Shown here in pieces: positions 52,377 through 61,968 of a stretch of DNA of 64,000 nt. The notes beneath the pieces are model-generated. The model was not told the origin of the DNA and made no database searches. It was given only the letters and a program-made list of their open reading frames with translations. The position numbers were made by a program, and so were the translations under genes. The DNA is taken from assembly GCF_040947875.1 (NCBI RefSeq), contig NZ_JBFRXN010000003.1, forward strand, positions 372,001 to 436,000. The letters run 5' to 3'. Numbering within the stretch: the stretch's first letter is position 1; each line of letters begins with the position of its first letter. This stretch comes from Pseudomonas sp. MYb118. GTDB taxonomy: Bacteria; Pseudomonadota; Gammaproteobacteria; Pseudomonadales; Pseudomonadaceae.

Positions 52377-53288
52377 ATGAACCGAGATGAATTGGCAGAT
52401 CTCAGCTCGTTCGCCATTGTGGCGCAAGAACGAAGCTTCACCCGTGCGGCAGTACGGCTGAACATTTCTCAATCGGCGCTGAGCCACACCATCAAGCGTC
52501 TCGAAGATCGTCTTGAGCTGCGATTGCTGGATCGCTCAACCCGCAAGGTTTCGCTCACCCCAGCCGGAGAGCGCCTTCTGGGAACGCTGGCACCGGCTCT
52601 CGAAGACATCGCTTCTGAACTGTCAAATCTTGCTGGGCTTCGTCAAAGCCCTGGGGGAACAATTCGCGTGACCGCACCAGGTCACGCGGCCAGGTCGATA
52701 ATAATGCCGCAGATCCTGCGGCTGACTGAGCAATACCCCGACCTGTCAGTGGAGCTGACAGAGGATGTGTCCCTACCGGACATCATTGGTGCCCGATTTG
52801 ATGCGGGCGTGCGTATCGGCGAGCACCTCGCGCAGGATGTTATTGCTATCCCTATCAGCCCGCCCTTGAGGCTCGCCATCGTGGCGGTTCCGGAGTTCTG
52901 GAGAAAGCACCAAATACCGAAATCACCTCGTGATCTCCCAAGCGATAAGTGCATCAGTTACAGACGCCCTTCCACCGGCAGGGTTTATGAGTGGGAGTTT
53001 TCCAAGGATGGGGTCGCCCTCTCGATCAGTCCCTCGGGGCGCCTGTGTTTCAACACGTCGGCCTTAGTCCTACACGCTTCGTTATCTGGGCACGGTATTG
53101 CCTGCGTGCTTGAGGATGAGGCAGAGGAGCACATTCAATCTGGACGCCTGGTCCGAGTTCTAGAAGACTGGTGTGAGGCTTTTCCGGGTTACCACCTCTA
53201 CTACGGTAGTCGCCGACATAACGTTGCCGCGCTCAAGCTGCTGGTGGAGGCGCTTCGCTATGACCGAGGGTCGCAACCGGCGGGATAG
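52377..53288 (+). CDS. LysR-family regulator
   Basis: The product has 303 residues. The helix-turn-helix segment IVAQERSFTRAAVRLNISQ and RLLDRSTRKVSLTPAGERL are typical LysR, with a substrate-binding domain from about 90. It is co-directional with the SDR at 51589 and could regulate it. The promoter between them is only 41 bases, so co-transcription is as likely as separate control. Confidence 0.88.
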   Translation: MNRDELADLSSFAIVAQERSFTRAAVRLNISQSALSHTIKRLEDRLELRLLDRSTRKVSLTPAGERLLGTLAPALEDIASELSNLAGLRQSPGGTIRVTAPGHAARSIIMPQILRLTEQYPDLSVELTEDVSLPDIIGARFDAGVRIGEHLAQDVIAIPISPPLRLAIVAVPEFWRKHQIPKSPRDLPSDKCISYRRPSTGRVYEWEFSKDGVALSISPSGRLCFNTSALVLHASLSGHGIACVLEDEAEEHIQSGRLVRVLEDWCEAFPGYHLYYGSRRHNVAALKLLVEALRYDRGSQPAG

Positions 53289-53697
53289 TCATTAGCCCAA
53301 TTGCTATGAGCGTGCGCCAGTGCGCTGTAGGCGGGTAGTACCAACATAACACTATCTACCATTTTCAATGCCGTCGGTGATCGAAGGGGCATGGACGAGG
53401 GCGAATACCCCTTTTTTTATGCTGGAGTGTTCGCGGCATGAATGATCCTGAATAGGAGTTGATGTAGCGCGATGTCGACATAGACTGCTTTAGGTAGTAA
53501 CGGCAGGTAACTTAAGGTTTTTCAATAGTCTTCCCAGACTTCACACCGTACTCAGATGTAACGATCTGCTTAAAGCGTTGTTACTGTTGTAATTCGGCGA
53601 ACCGTAGCCAGTTCAAAAAAAGATCTGAATTTAGCAAACGGCGCAATCTTGGCCATAAGCATGCGTGCGTCAGCACAAACTACAGAGGCTTTTCCTA
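53289..53697. other. Intergenic stretch, possible terminator
   Basis: No gene is evident in about 400 AT-richer bases. Near 53384-53417, AAGGGGC and CCCCTTTTTTT could pair over a long loop and end in a seven-base T-run, giving a weak terminator candidate for the LysR gene. The rest should hold the thioesterase promoter. Confidence 0.45.
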
Positions 53698-54138
53698 ATG
53701 ACTGAAGATACGATGAGCGATGCCAGTGTGTTGAGCGCTCTGATTGCCGTGAATGAGCAAGCTACTTTCAACCGATGGGCGGGATTCAAGGTAGTAAGCG
53801 CCTCAGCTGGCGAAGTAGAGTTGAGGATGTCTTGGCGTGAAGAGGTTGGGCAGTACAATGGATTTCTCCACGCTGGGCTGATCGGCGCTTTGCTCGATAC
53901 TGCCTGTGGCTTTGCGGCAAGCACGGTGTCCGGTCCAGTACTGGCGTCCCAGTTTTCGGTCAGGTGCATCGCACCAGCCAAGGGGGGGATCTTTGTCGTC
54001 AAGGGGCGCGTAGTGAAAGCTGGCAGACGGCAGGTTTTTGCAGCTGCGGATCTGTACTGTCAAAGTCTGGAGTCGAAGGAGCTGACACTCTGCGCAAACG
54101 GAGATGCGATTCTAGTCCCGGTTGGAATACCCCAGTGA
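53698..54138 (+). CDS. PaaI-family hotdog thioesterase
   Basis: The product has 146 residues. The hotdog fold motif is GFLHAGLIGALLDTACGFAA near residue 55, including the HxG...D pattern of PaaI/4HBT thioesterases, with SVRCIAPAKGG later. ATG 53698 follows GAGG by eight bases; MSDASV at 53713 is the alternative. It probably cleaves an acyl- or aryl-CoA. It is a single gene at the right part of the accessory segment. Confidence 0.86.
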   Translation: MTEDTMSDASVLSALIAVNEQATFNRWAGFKVVSASAGEVELRMSWREEVGQYNGFLHAGLIGALLDTACGFAASTVSGPVLASQFSVRCIAPAKGGIFVVKGRVVKAGRRQVFAAADLYCQSLESKELTLCANGDAILVPVGIPQ

Positions 54139-54422
54139 GCGTTATGCGCATTGTCTGAGGCTCAATGGCGGCTTCTGGCCGATTTCTGCCGGCCGCGAAG
54201 GGGAGCCCCGGCCAAAAACTGCGATTGATCAGACCTCAGAAGCAGTATTTACGGTGACCCAGGCGTGGTCAAACGCGGCAACAAACCTGAGTGTTTTATC
54301 CCGTACCCCGTGCCGACAGCACGAGACACTGCACAGATCAGCTGCAGGGTGTGACGCTGGCTTCCATCATGCGCAAACACCCCCAGGCTTTTATAACGGT
54401 GTAAGAGTTTGCCTTTTGGTGA
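54139..54422. other. Non-coding stretch before the DUF433 fragment
   Basis: Short open frames occur on both strands, but none is recognisable or has a ribosome site. The stretch may be a degraded gene or insertion remnant. I see no feature to name. Confidence 0.4.
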
Positions 54423-54659
54423 TTAGGATTTGCGCGGGCAGCCTCTGCGAGGGTGGGATTTCTGGTATAGACGGGCATGTTCGATCATTTCCGGTGTGAG
54501 GAATGGATAGTCGTCCCGGATAGTTTCGAACGGCACTCCCTCATCAACCGTGGCCAGTAAGTTCTCTATCGGCAGTCGTGAGCCTCGGATGACCGGCATT
54601 CCACCGAGAATCTCTGGATCAGACACTACGGTTTCGCGTACTGGTTGGTCTTTATTCAG
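54423..54659 (-). pseudogene. DUF433-domain antitoxin-like fragment
   Basis: The 3' part of this reading frame gives DPEILGGMPVIRGSRLPIEN, then IRDDYPFLTPEMIEHA, the DUF433 pattern found in VapB-like antitoxins of two-gene toxin pairs. No ATG or GTG with a ribosome site lies where the family start is expected (about 10-15 codons before DPEILGG), and upstream translated sequence is unlike the family. No DUF5615/PIN-type toxin is found next to it. I read it as a truncated or decayed copy. Confidence 0.6.
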
Positions 54660-54952
54660 GCGAGTGTCCAGTGGCTCGTTGATGCAAGGCGATTGAGCTG
54701 GTGCGTGGTTAGTGGACACCGAGAAGGGGGGCCACCAGATCGAAAGAAAACGATAAAACCCGTGCCCAAGGCGCACAAGCCGGCGGATTCTGGCGTGGTG
54801 GTAGGCAATGGCGCAAGGTTGTGTAGCTTTCAGGAAGTAATTTGGCTGCCAGTTAAACAAGCCGCCAGGAGTTGGAAGCCAGGAGGTAGGCAAGCGACCT
54901 GCAACAGCAGCCGTGACCGCCCAATCAACGGTCACGCCCCCTGCATGCAACC

Positions 54953-55780
54953 TTAGAAACTCTGCGGCATCTCCCCCCGCGCCATCCGCGCATTGATCTC
55001 CTCGATCACCCCCGGCAACTCCACAATCGTATCAATCAGATAATGCGGCCGAGCCCCTTCGAACATCTTGCCAATCCGCGCACGTTCCTCAGCCAACTTC
55101 TGCGCCGGCAGTGCCTTGTATTGATCGTAAGTCAAACCCAGTGCATTGCCCGAACAGGTCAACGCCACCGTCCACATCCCGGCGCTGCGGCCTTCGAGAA
55201 TACCCGGCCAGGTGTCATCGACCTTCACGCAGGCCGCCACATCGTTGATGCCCAGGGCAATCACGTTCGCCAGGGCCTGGGCCGGGTGAGGGCGGCCGTT
55301 GGGGACTTCGTCGGTGGCCACCACGTGGTCGGCGACGTAGCCGTTGGTGCGCGCCAGTTCGACCACCTTGGCCATGACCACTGCCGGGTAGCCGGAGCAC
55401 GAACCGATTTTCAGGCCCTTGTCGCGCAGCGCGTCGATGGTTTGCAGTGCCCCCGGAATCAGCGCCGAGTGCAGGGCGATCTTCTCGATTTGCAGCGGCA
55501 TGAAGCGTTCATACAGCGCCGTCACGTCGTCATCGGTGGGCAGGCGGTCGAACACCGCGCGGTAGCGCTCGGCAATCTGCGGTTGGTTGCACAGGGTGCG
55601 GATGTGGTCCCACTTGCCCATGCCCATCGGGCCGCGGGCTTCTTCCAGGGATACGGCGACGCCGAATTCGGCAAAGGCCTCGACGAAGATCTGGGTGGGG
55701 GCGAAGGAGCCGAAGTCGACGACGGTGCCGGCCCAGTCCAGGACCACGGCTTGCAGTTGTTTGGGTTGCTGATAGTGCAT
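54953..55780 (-). CDS. phnX: Phosphonoacetaldehyde hydrolase (phosphonatase)
   Basis: The product has 275 residues, the usual PhnX length. The HAD nucleophile is Asp15 in [15 protein letters not shown], the Schiff-base Lys56 lies in [14 protein letters not shown], and [13 protein letters not shown] holds the magnesium ligands. PhnX splits phosphonoacetaldehyde to acetaldehyde and phosphate. ATG 55780 follows GGAG. It is the last gene of the phosphonate cluster. No phnW transaminase gene is present in the cluster. Confidence 0.95.
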   Translation of the reverse strand: MHYQQPKQLQAVVLDWAGTVVDFGSFAPTQIFVEAFAEFGVAVSLEEARGPMGMGKWDHIRTLCNQPQIAERYRAVFDRLPTDDDVTALYERFMPLQIEKIALHSALIPGALQTIDALRDKGLKIGSCSGYPAVVMAKVVELARTNGYVADHVVATDEVPNGRPHPAQALANVIALGINDVAACVKVDDTWPGILEGRSAGMWTVALTCSGNALGLTYDQYKALPAQKLAEERARIGKMFEGARPHYLIDTIVELPGVIEEINARMARGEMPQSF

Positions 55781-55860
55781 GGTGGATCTCCAGTTTTCGG
55801 GTAGGGGGTGGCCGTCCCTCTCGCTGGTGAGAAGTAGGCCTGTTCAAAGGTGCAAAAGCG

Positions 55861-56730
55861 TTACAGCGGGATGGGGCTTGAGTCGAACAGCTCGGCGATC
55901 ATCGGGCGGTTGCGGCGAATACCCAGGCAGCACAGGTGGTAGTCGATGGAAAACGGGTGGTTGACGAACACGATGGGTCTGGTGCCCGGCGTTTCGGCGT
56001 ATTCGACAGCGGAGACGAAACTAATGCCGATGCCCTGGGCGATGGCGTGGACGATGGCTTCGCGGCTGTTGAGTTGCATCACGCAGTTGAGCGAGACGCC
56101 CAGTTGCTGGCAGCTTTCTTCCACCAGTTGGCGGGTGCGTGAGCTTTTCTCGCGCAGAACCCATTTCTCCTGGCTGATCTGTTCCACGTGCACTTCCTTC
56201 TGGCTGGCCCAGGGATGGTCGTCGCGCACCACGGCGATGATCGGGTAGCGCCGATACAGTTGCGTATCGAAGCGATGGTCGAACTCGGACAACGCCAGGA
56301 TCGCCACGTCGATGTCGAAGTTGAACAGGCGGTTCAGGGTTTCCTTTTCCGGGGAAAACGAGGTTTCCAGTTCGATGTCCGGATGGCGCTGCATCAGCTC
56401 GTAGGTCAGGTTCATGGCGATGGGCGGGGAGACCGCGCCCAGGCGCAACATGCCGGATTTGCGTTGCTTGAAACTCTGTAGCAGTTGCACGGCTTCGTCT
56501 TCCTGGCCAAACAGGCCCTGGGTGATCGCATAGAGTTGGTGGCCGGCCGAGCTCATCTCGATGAACCGGCCACGGCGATGGAACAGTTCCACGGAAAATT
56601 TCTTTTCCAGCGCGTTCACCTGCTCGCTGATGGTCGGCTGGCCGACGTGCAAATACTCCGCAGCCAGGGTGAAGCTGCCGGTCTTTGCCACCGCATGAAA
56701 GGAACGCAACCATTTGTGGTACTGGTACAT
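55861..56730 (-). CDS. LysR-family regulator inside the phosphonate cluster
   Basis: The product has 289 residues. The helix-turn-helix is in FHAVAKTGSFTLAAEYLHV and GQPTISEQVNALEKKFSVE, then ELFHRRGRFIEMSSAG. It is clearly paralogous to the LysR protein encoded at 61969 (SQPTLTTQVQSLERQ, ELFHRRGRRIELSDVG). It lies between phnX and the MFS gene on the same strand, ten bases after the latter, and probably controls the cluster in response to a phosphonate or its product. Confidence 0.9.
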   Translation of the reverse strand: MYQYHKWLRSFHAVAKTGSFTLAAEYLHVGQPTISEQVNALEKKFSVELFHRRGRFIEMSSAGHQLYAITQGLFGQEDEAVQLLQSFKQRKSGMLRLGAVSPPIAMNLTYELMQRHPDIELETSFSPEKETLNRLFNFDIDVAILALSEFDHRFDTQLYRRYPIIAVVRDDHPWASQKEVHVEQISQEKWVLREKSSRTRQLVEESCQQLGVSLNCVMQLNSREAIVHAIAQGIGISFVSAVEYAETPGTRPIVFVNHPFSIDYHLCCLGIRRNRPMIAELFDSSPIPL

Positions 56731-56740
56731 GTAGGGTCAC

Positions 56741-58036
56741 TCAACGTCGGATGAATAACGCGACCGCCGCGCTGCATAGGCAGGCCGTCGTCACCACGAT
56801 GAAAATCAGCGAAGTGTTGCCGGTACTGTCGAGCATACTGCCGATCAGCGGTTCCGCCAGGCCGGCGAACAGGTAGGACGAGAAGTTCATCACCCCGGTG
56901 GCCGTGCCGGCACGCTTGGCGCCGACCAGGTCGGGGCACAGCGCCCAGAAACTCGACGCCGGGCCGTAGACGAAGAAACCGCAGAGGAACAACGCCACCA
57001 GGCCGGTGGCGCTGTGCGGTGCCAGGGTCCACATCCACAGGCTGGTGCAGGCGCCCAGGACCATGTAAAGCATGATCGCCAGGTAGCGTTTGGAGCCGAA
57101 CAGCTTGTCGGAGATCCAGCCATTGCTCAGCGCGCCGATGGCCATGCCCACGGGCAGGGCGACGGTGATCCACTTTGGATCGACCAGGCTGTCGCCGCTC
57201 TTCCAGTTGGCGCCGAGAAAGTGCACCGGCACCCAGACGATCAGGCCGTAGCGCGCCGCGTTCTGGAAGCCCAAGGACACGGCCGCGATGACCAGGCGGA
57301 AGTTCTTCAGCACGGCCTTGTAGCGCTGCGCCGAGGTTTCGACTTCGCCGTGGGCGACTTCGTGGTCCTTGTCGTCGGCGTTGGCCACGCCGGTGTCGGC
57401 CAGCGGTTCGAAACCCAGATCCTGCGGCCGCTCACGGGCGATCAGGTAGAAGAGGATGCCGCCGGCGAGCATCAGCAGCACCGGCAAGCGGAAGATCCAG
57501 CGCCATTCCAGGTGCATCACTTCCAGCACCACGATCGAGGTCACGTAGGACAGCACCGAGGCGCAACCAGCGGCGAACACATACAGGCCGTAGACCTTGC
57601 CGCGCTCGCCGACACTCCACCAATTGGAAATCAGCCGACTGCCCGGCGCCCAGCCCAGGGCCTGGAAGTAGCCGTTGACGCCCCACGGCAGGATCAGCGC
57701 GGCGAAGTTGCTGGCAAAGCTGGTCACCCAGTTGGCGGCGCAGGACAACACCGCGCCGGCGGTCATGATGCGCCGGCCACCGAACTTGTCGGCGAGGTTG
57801 CCGTTGATGGCCTGGCCGATGGCGTAGGCCCACAGCATTACGGCCGAGGCCCAGCCCAGATGTTCCTTGGTGAAGCCGAACTCGGCCTGGATACCGGGGA
57901 TGGCGAAGCCGAAGGTCTGGCGGCCAGTGTAGAAAAACAGGTAGCAGAACATCGCCGCCAACAGCATGCGCCATTGGGCGACCCGGAAAGAGGCGGTGTG
58001 CGCGTCCAGGGCAGGCATGGTTTGAGCACGATTCAT
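56741..58036 (-). CDS. MFS transporter of the OPA (organophosphate:phosphate antiporter) type
   Basis: The product has 431 residues with twelve helices. FYTGRQTFGFAIPGIQAEF, GYFQALGWAPGSRLISNWWS and FVYGPASSFWALCPDLVG resemble GlpT/UhpT relatives. It probably imports an organophosphonate or related anion in exchange for phosphate, giving the cluster a second uptake route besides the ABC system. ATG 58036 follows AAGGAAAAG. Confidence 0.88.
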   Translation of the reverse strand: MNRAQTMPALDAHTASFRVAQWRMLLAAMFCYLFFYTGRQTFGFAIPGIQAEFGFTKEHLGWASAVMLWAYAIGQAINGNLADKFGGRRIMTAGAVLSCAANWVTSFASNFAALILPWGVNGYFQALGWAPGSRLISNWWSVGERGKVYGLYVFAAGCASVLSYVTSIVVLEVMHLEWRWIFRLPVLLMLAGGILFYLIARERPQDLGFEPLADTGVANADDKDHEVAHGEVETSAQRYKAVLKNFRLVIAAVSLGFQNAARYGLIVWVPVHFLGANWKSGDSLVDPKWITVALPVGMAIGALSNGWISDKLFGSKRYLAIMLYMVLGACTSLWMWTLAPHSATGLVALFLCGFFVYGPASSFWALCPDLVGAKRAGTATGVMNFSSYLFAGLAEPLIGSMLDSTGNTSLIFIVVTTACLCSAAVALFIRR

Positions 58037-58161
58037 GATCTTTTCCTTATTGTTGTTCGGTTGTACCGATTAACGTCGCGGCGTGCTCACTTTTGTGGGC
58101 ACAGCAGGAAATCGTCGCGGCTGCTGGGGCCGCTGACAGTGCTGGTTCGGGTGTGCGGGTT

Positions 58162-59253
58162 TTAAGCGGCTTGAGCGCCGATGAAGTTCTTGCCCCGGGC
58201 GCCTTGCAGGGCGAACTGGATCATCTGCTCGGCCTGTGCGGCCGTGACGCCGTAGTCGGAAAACTCGGTTTTCACGTCGAGGCTTTGCAGGAACTCACGC
58301 AATTGGCGTTGGGCCTTGTCCAGGTCGTTGCCGAAAATGCTTTGCAGGGTGCGGTCCCGCGCTTCGTCACGGCCCCAGGCCAGGCCCAGCACCAGCGGCA
58401 GGGTGAACGAACAGGCGATGCCGTGGGGCAGGCCGTAGTGCAGGGTCATTTCATAGGAAATGGAATGGGCCAGGGCGGTCTTGGTATTGGAGAACGCCAT
58501 CCCCGCCTTGAGCGCTGCCAGGGCCATGCGCGAGCGCAGCTCGGGGTTGAACAGGTCACGCTTGAGCAGCGGCAGGCATTCGAGAATGTCGGCGATGGCA
58601 GACACCGCGAAGGTGTCGGAGATCGGGTTGGCGTTGACGTTCCACACCGACTCCAGCGCGTGGGACAGGGCGTCCAGGCCGGTGGAGACCGTCACGCTGC
58701 CTGGTACGGTGAGCATCAACTGCGGGTCGATGATCGCCACCTTCGGCCAGGTGCATTCCAGGTGCAGCGAGTATTTCTTGTGGCTGGCCGAATCCCAGAT
58801 GGTCGCCCAGGGCGTGACTTCGCTGCCGGTGCCGGCAGTGGTCGGCGCGGCGATCAGCGCCTTGCTGCGCGCAGGCGTGAAAGGCTTGCCGCTGGCCAGC
58901 AACGCGAGCAGTTCATCGAAACGTCCCGATTCAGTGCCGACAATCAACGCCTTGGCGGTGTCGATGGCGCTGCCGCCGCCGACGGCGACCACGGTGTCGC
59001 AATCACCAGCCTGCTGCCAGAAGCGTTCATAGGTTTCACGCAGTTGCGCCACGTCGGGGTTGGGCTGGACGTCTTCGACCACATGCACCAACCGATCACC
59101 CAGCAGGTCCTGGAGGCGGTCGACCAGGCCAAGGCCGCGGGCCTCGGGGAAGGTGACCAGGGCGACTTTCTGGTTTTCGGTGATATCGGCCAGTTCAAGC
59201 AGGCTGCCCCAGCCGAAACGGGTATCAACTGGGTTGTGGAATCGGGCAGTCAT
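58162..59253 (-). CDS. Iron-containing alcohol dehydrogenase (phosphonoacetaldehyde reductase-like)
   Basis: The product has 363 residues, group III Fe-ADH. The NAD motif is VAVGGGSAIDTAKAL near 95, metal ligands lie in TGLDALSHALES (Asp, His) and in AHSISYEMTLHYGLPHGIA (two His), and TTAGTGSEVTPWAT is the usual loop. Relatives linked to phosphonate genes (PhpC-like) interconvert phosphonoacetaldehyde and 2-hydroxyethylphosphonate. ATG 59253 follows AAAGGAACC. In this cluster it may run in the oxidative direction to feed PhnX. Confidence 0.85.
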   Translation of the reverse strand: MTARFHNPVDTRFGWGSLLELADITENQKVALVTFPEARGLGLVDRLQDLLGDRLVHVVEDVQPNPDVAQLRETYERFWQQAGDCDTVVAVGGGSAIDTAKALIVGTESGRFDELLALLASGKPFTPARSKALIAAPTTAGTGSEVTPWATIWDSASHKKYSLHLECTWPKVAIIDPQLMLTVPGSVTVSTGLDALSHALESVWNVNANPISDTFAVSAIADILECLPLLKRDLFNPELRSRMALAALKAGMAFSNTKTALAHSISYEMTLHYGLPHGIACSFTLPLVLGLAWGRDEARDRTLQSIFGNDLDKAQRQLREFLQSLDVKTEFSDYGVTAAQAEQMIQFALQGARGKNFIGAQAA

Positions 59254-59380
59254 GGTGGTTCCTTTGTTTTTGTTGTTGGAAGTGGCCCCATACTCGGGGC
59301 GCTTCAACGACAGCTCAAATCAATAAATCGCAGGCTTTAATTGGTTGAGCCGATAGTGGGATGAAAAGGGGGGCTCCGGA

Positions 59381-60199
59381 TCAGTCATGGGCGCCACGCT
59401 GGATGGCGTTGCGCAGCCGGCTGGAGAGCGCATCGGCGACGATCACCATGAGGGTGATGACGATGATGCAGGTGGCGGTTTCCGGGTACTTGAACAGCTT
59501 GAGGCTGCTCACCAGCTCGAACCCCAGCCCGCCAGCACCGACCATGCCCAGTACGGTGGCCGAACGCAGATTGACCTCGAAACGGTAGAGCACCACGGCA
59601 ATCCAGGCGGTGATCACCTGGGGCAGCACGCCAAAGACGATGACCTGCAACGGTCGGGCGCCGGTGGCCTGCAAGGCTTCGATCGGGCCCTGGTCGATTT
59701 CCTCGATGCTCTCGGCGAAGAACTTGCCGAGCATACCCAGGCCATGCAGGGCCAGCGCCAACACGCCGGGGAAGGGGCCCAGGCCGACGGCCGAGACGAA
59801 GACCAGCGCGAGGATCAGTTCGTTGATGCTGCGGGTGACGTTGAGCAACTGCCGGGTGGCCTGGAACACCAGGCGGTTCCTGCTGAGGTTGCGCGCCGCC
59901 AGAAAGGACAACGGGATGGCCATCAGCACGCCGAGCAACGTGCCCCAGATGGCGATTTGTACGGTCTCCACCGCTGGCGCCAGCAACCTGGGCAGAATGC
60001 TCAGGTCTGGTGGCACGGTGCGGGCGAGGAAGTCGCCGATCTGTGGCAGGCCGGCGGCCAGTTCGCCCACGCTCAACTGCGCGCCTGTGGCACTCCACTG
60101 CAAAATCACGATAACCGCCAGCACCAGCGCGCCGGTGGACAACCAGCCACGGCTGCCGGTGGGCAGCTTGACGGTCCAGAGATAGTCCTGCTGTTTCAT
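59381..60199 (-). CDS. phnE: Phosphonate ABC transporter permease
   Basis: The product has 272 residues with about six helices. The PhnE-type binding-protein-dependent transport segment AESIEEIDQGPIEALQATGA is the EAA loop that contacts the ATPase. RSINELILALVFVSAVGLGP is also typical. Start and phnC stop overlap (ATGA). It completes the phnDCE importer. Confidence 0.93.
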   Translation of the reverse strand: MKQQDYLWTVKLPTGSRGWLSTGALVLAVIVILQWSATGAQLSVGELAAGLPQIGDFLARTVPPDLSILPRLLAPAVETVQIAIWGTLLGVLMAIPLSFLAARNLSRNRLVFQATRQLLNVTRSINELILALVFVSAVGLGPFPGVLALALHGLGMLGKFFAESIEEIDQGPIEALQATGARPLQVIVFGVLPQVITAWIAVVLYRFEVNLRSATVLGMVGAGGLGFELVSSLKLFKYPETATCIIVITLMVIVADALSSRLRNAIQRGAHD

Positions 60200-60993
60200 G
60201 CGCCAGCCCTCAATGCCGTGGAATGGGTGTGCGGGTCTGTTTGCGCCGCGTCTTGTACGTCGGTTGCCGGGCCGGGATAGATGCGCTGCAGATCGGTCTC
60301 AGTCATACCGGCGGTGTCACCGTCGTAAACCAGCCGGCCGTGGGCCAGGCCGACAATGCGGTCGCCGAACTCGCGGGCGTAGTCCACCTGATGCAGGTTG
60401 CAGACCACGGTGATGCCCAGTTCGCGGGTGGCATCGCGCAGGTATTGCAGGACCAGGCGCGCGGTCTTGGGATCGAGGCTGGCCACAGGTTCGTCCGCGA
60501 GGATCACCTTGGGCCGTTGCGCCAGGGCACGGGCAATGCCCACACGTTGCATCTGCCCACCGGACAGTGCATCGGTGCGTTCGTGGGCCTTGTGGGCCAG
60601 TTCGACGCGTTCCAGGCATTGCATGGCCAGCGCCACATCGTCGCGGCGAAACAGTTGCAGGATCGAGCTGAGCGTGGACACCGCGCCGAGGCGCCCGGTC
60701 AGCACGTTCTTCAGCACGCTTAGCCGTGGCACCACGTTGTGGTGCTGGAAGATCATCGCCGCCTGGCGCCGCAGCGGGCGGGTGTCCTGGCAGGTCCGCG
60801 CATCAATGCCCGCCACGGTGAGCGTGCCGGAGTCGGCTTCGGCCAGCCGGTTGATGCAGCGCAGCAGGGTGGATTTGCCCGCGCCGGACTGGCCCAGCAC
60901 CACCACGAATTCGCCGGCCGCAACGTCCAGGTCGATGCCGCGCAAGACCGGGTTGGCCCCGTAATGCTTGGTCAGTTGGCGGATGTTGATCAT
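60196..60993 (-). CDS. phnC: Phosphonate ABC transporter ATP-binding protein
   Basis: The product has 265 residues. Walker A is GQSGAGKSTLL, the signature is LSGGQMQRVGIARAL, and Walker B is KVILADEPVASLDP. The order phnD-phnC-phnE with four-base overlaps is that of phosphonate importers. The start overlaps the phnD stop by four bases. Confidence 0.95.
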   Translation of the reverse strand: MINIRQLTKHYGANPVLRGIDLDVAAGEFVVVLGQSGAGKSTLLRCINRLAEADSGTLTVAGIDARTCQDTRPLRRQAAMIFQHHNVVPRLSVLKNVLTGRLGAVSTLSSILQLFRRDDVALAMQCLERVELAHKAHERTDALSGGQMQRVGIARALAQRPKVILADEPVASLDPKTARLVLQYLRDATRELGITVVCNLHQVDYAREFGDRIVGLAHGRLVYDGDTAGMTETDLQRIYPGPATDVQDAAQTDPHTHSTALRAGA

Positions 60994-61859
60994 TTCATGC
61001 TCCGCAGATCCAGATCGAGCACCTTGGCGGTCTCGCGCACCACGTCGTAGGCGCCATCGCTGGTCGGCTGGAAGCCGTCCAACTGACCCTGGTCACCCCA
61101 CGGCACGTCCTTGATCGACGCCAGGGCAGCAGCGACTTTTTGCTTGAGCGCCGGGTCAAGGTTCTTGCGCCAGACCATCGGCGATTCCGGGATCGGCCGC
61201 GAGCTCCAGACCACCTGGAAGTCGTCCTGCTTCACCAGGCCCCGGGCCACGGCATTGGCCAGGATGCGGTCGGCGACGGCGGCGGCATCGACCTTCTGGT
61301 TAGCCACTGCGAGGATGCTGGCGTCGTGGGAGCCGGAGAAAATCACCCGCGAGAACAGTTTTGTCGGATCAAAACCCGCCTGTTCCAGTCCGGCCTTGGG
61401 GAACAGATGGCCGGAGGCGGAGCTGGGGTCGACAAAGGCGAAGGTGTGGCCCTTGAGATCGGCGAGGCTGGCGATACCGCTGTCCTTGCGCGCCAGGATC
61501 AGGCTCTTGTAGGCGCTCTGCCCGGTTTTCTTGGTGACGGCGACGGCGAACGCTTCGACATCGGCCACCGACGTGGCGAGCACGTAGGAGAACGGCCCGA
61601 GGTACGCCACGTCGAGCTTGCCGGCGCGCAGGGCTTCGATGATGCCGTTGTAGTCGGTGGCGACAAAGGGTTCGACGGGCATGCTCAGTTGGCTTTCGAG
61701 GTTGCTCAGCACCAACTTGCTGGACTCGATCATGGCCTGGGAGTCTTCCGAGGGAATCAGGCCGATGCGCAGTTTGTCCTGCGCGGTTGCCTGGCTGGCA
61801 AGGCTGAAGGACAGGCAGGCGAGGGCCGCGACACGCAAGAATCTGGAGATATTGTTCAT
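60990..61859 (-). CDS. phnD: Phosphonate ABC transporter substrate-binding protein
   Basis: The product has 289 residues with a signal peptide ending about ATA26. The PhnD/Phosphonate-bd fold shows as LRIGLIPSEDSQAMIESSK, NGIIEALRAGKLDVAYLGP and VDPSSASGHLFPKAGLEQAG. It binds the phosphonate in the periplasm for PhnCE. It is the first gene of the cluster, divergent from the LysR gene at 61969. Confidence 0.94.
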   Translation of the reverse strand: MNNISRFLRVAALACLSFSLASQATAQDKLRIGLIPSEDSQAMIESSKLVLSNLESQLSMPVEPFVATDYNGIIEALRAGKLDVAYLGPFSYVLATSVADVEAFAVAVTKKTGQSAYKSLILARKDSGIASLADLKGHTFAFVDPSSASGHLFPKAGLEQAGFDPTKLFSRVIFSGSHDASILAVANQKVDAAAVADRILANAVARGLVKQDDFQVVWSSRPIPESPMVWRKNLDPALKQKVAAALASIKDVPWGDQGQLDGFQPTSDGAYDVVRETAKVLDLDLRSMK

Positions 61860-61900
61860 GGCATTCCAGGAGGTGGGTTGGAGTGACCACAGGCTAGAAA

Positions 61901-61912
61901 TGTCACGTGACA
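61901..61912. promoter_or_regulatory. Palindrome in phnD/LysR promoter region
   Basis: TGTCACGTGACA is a perfect 12-base palindrome about 42 bases upstream of phnD, in the gap shared with the divergent LysR gene. It is a candidate regulator site, and nearby CATA and TATG also fit a T-N11-A dyad. Confidence 0.45.
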
Positions 61913-61968
61913 GTCATACGATCAATTCAATATGGGTTCAGGCAGCTAACTATTGATGGAGTCTATGG

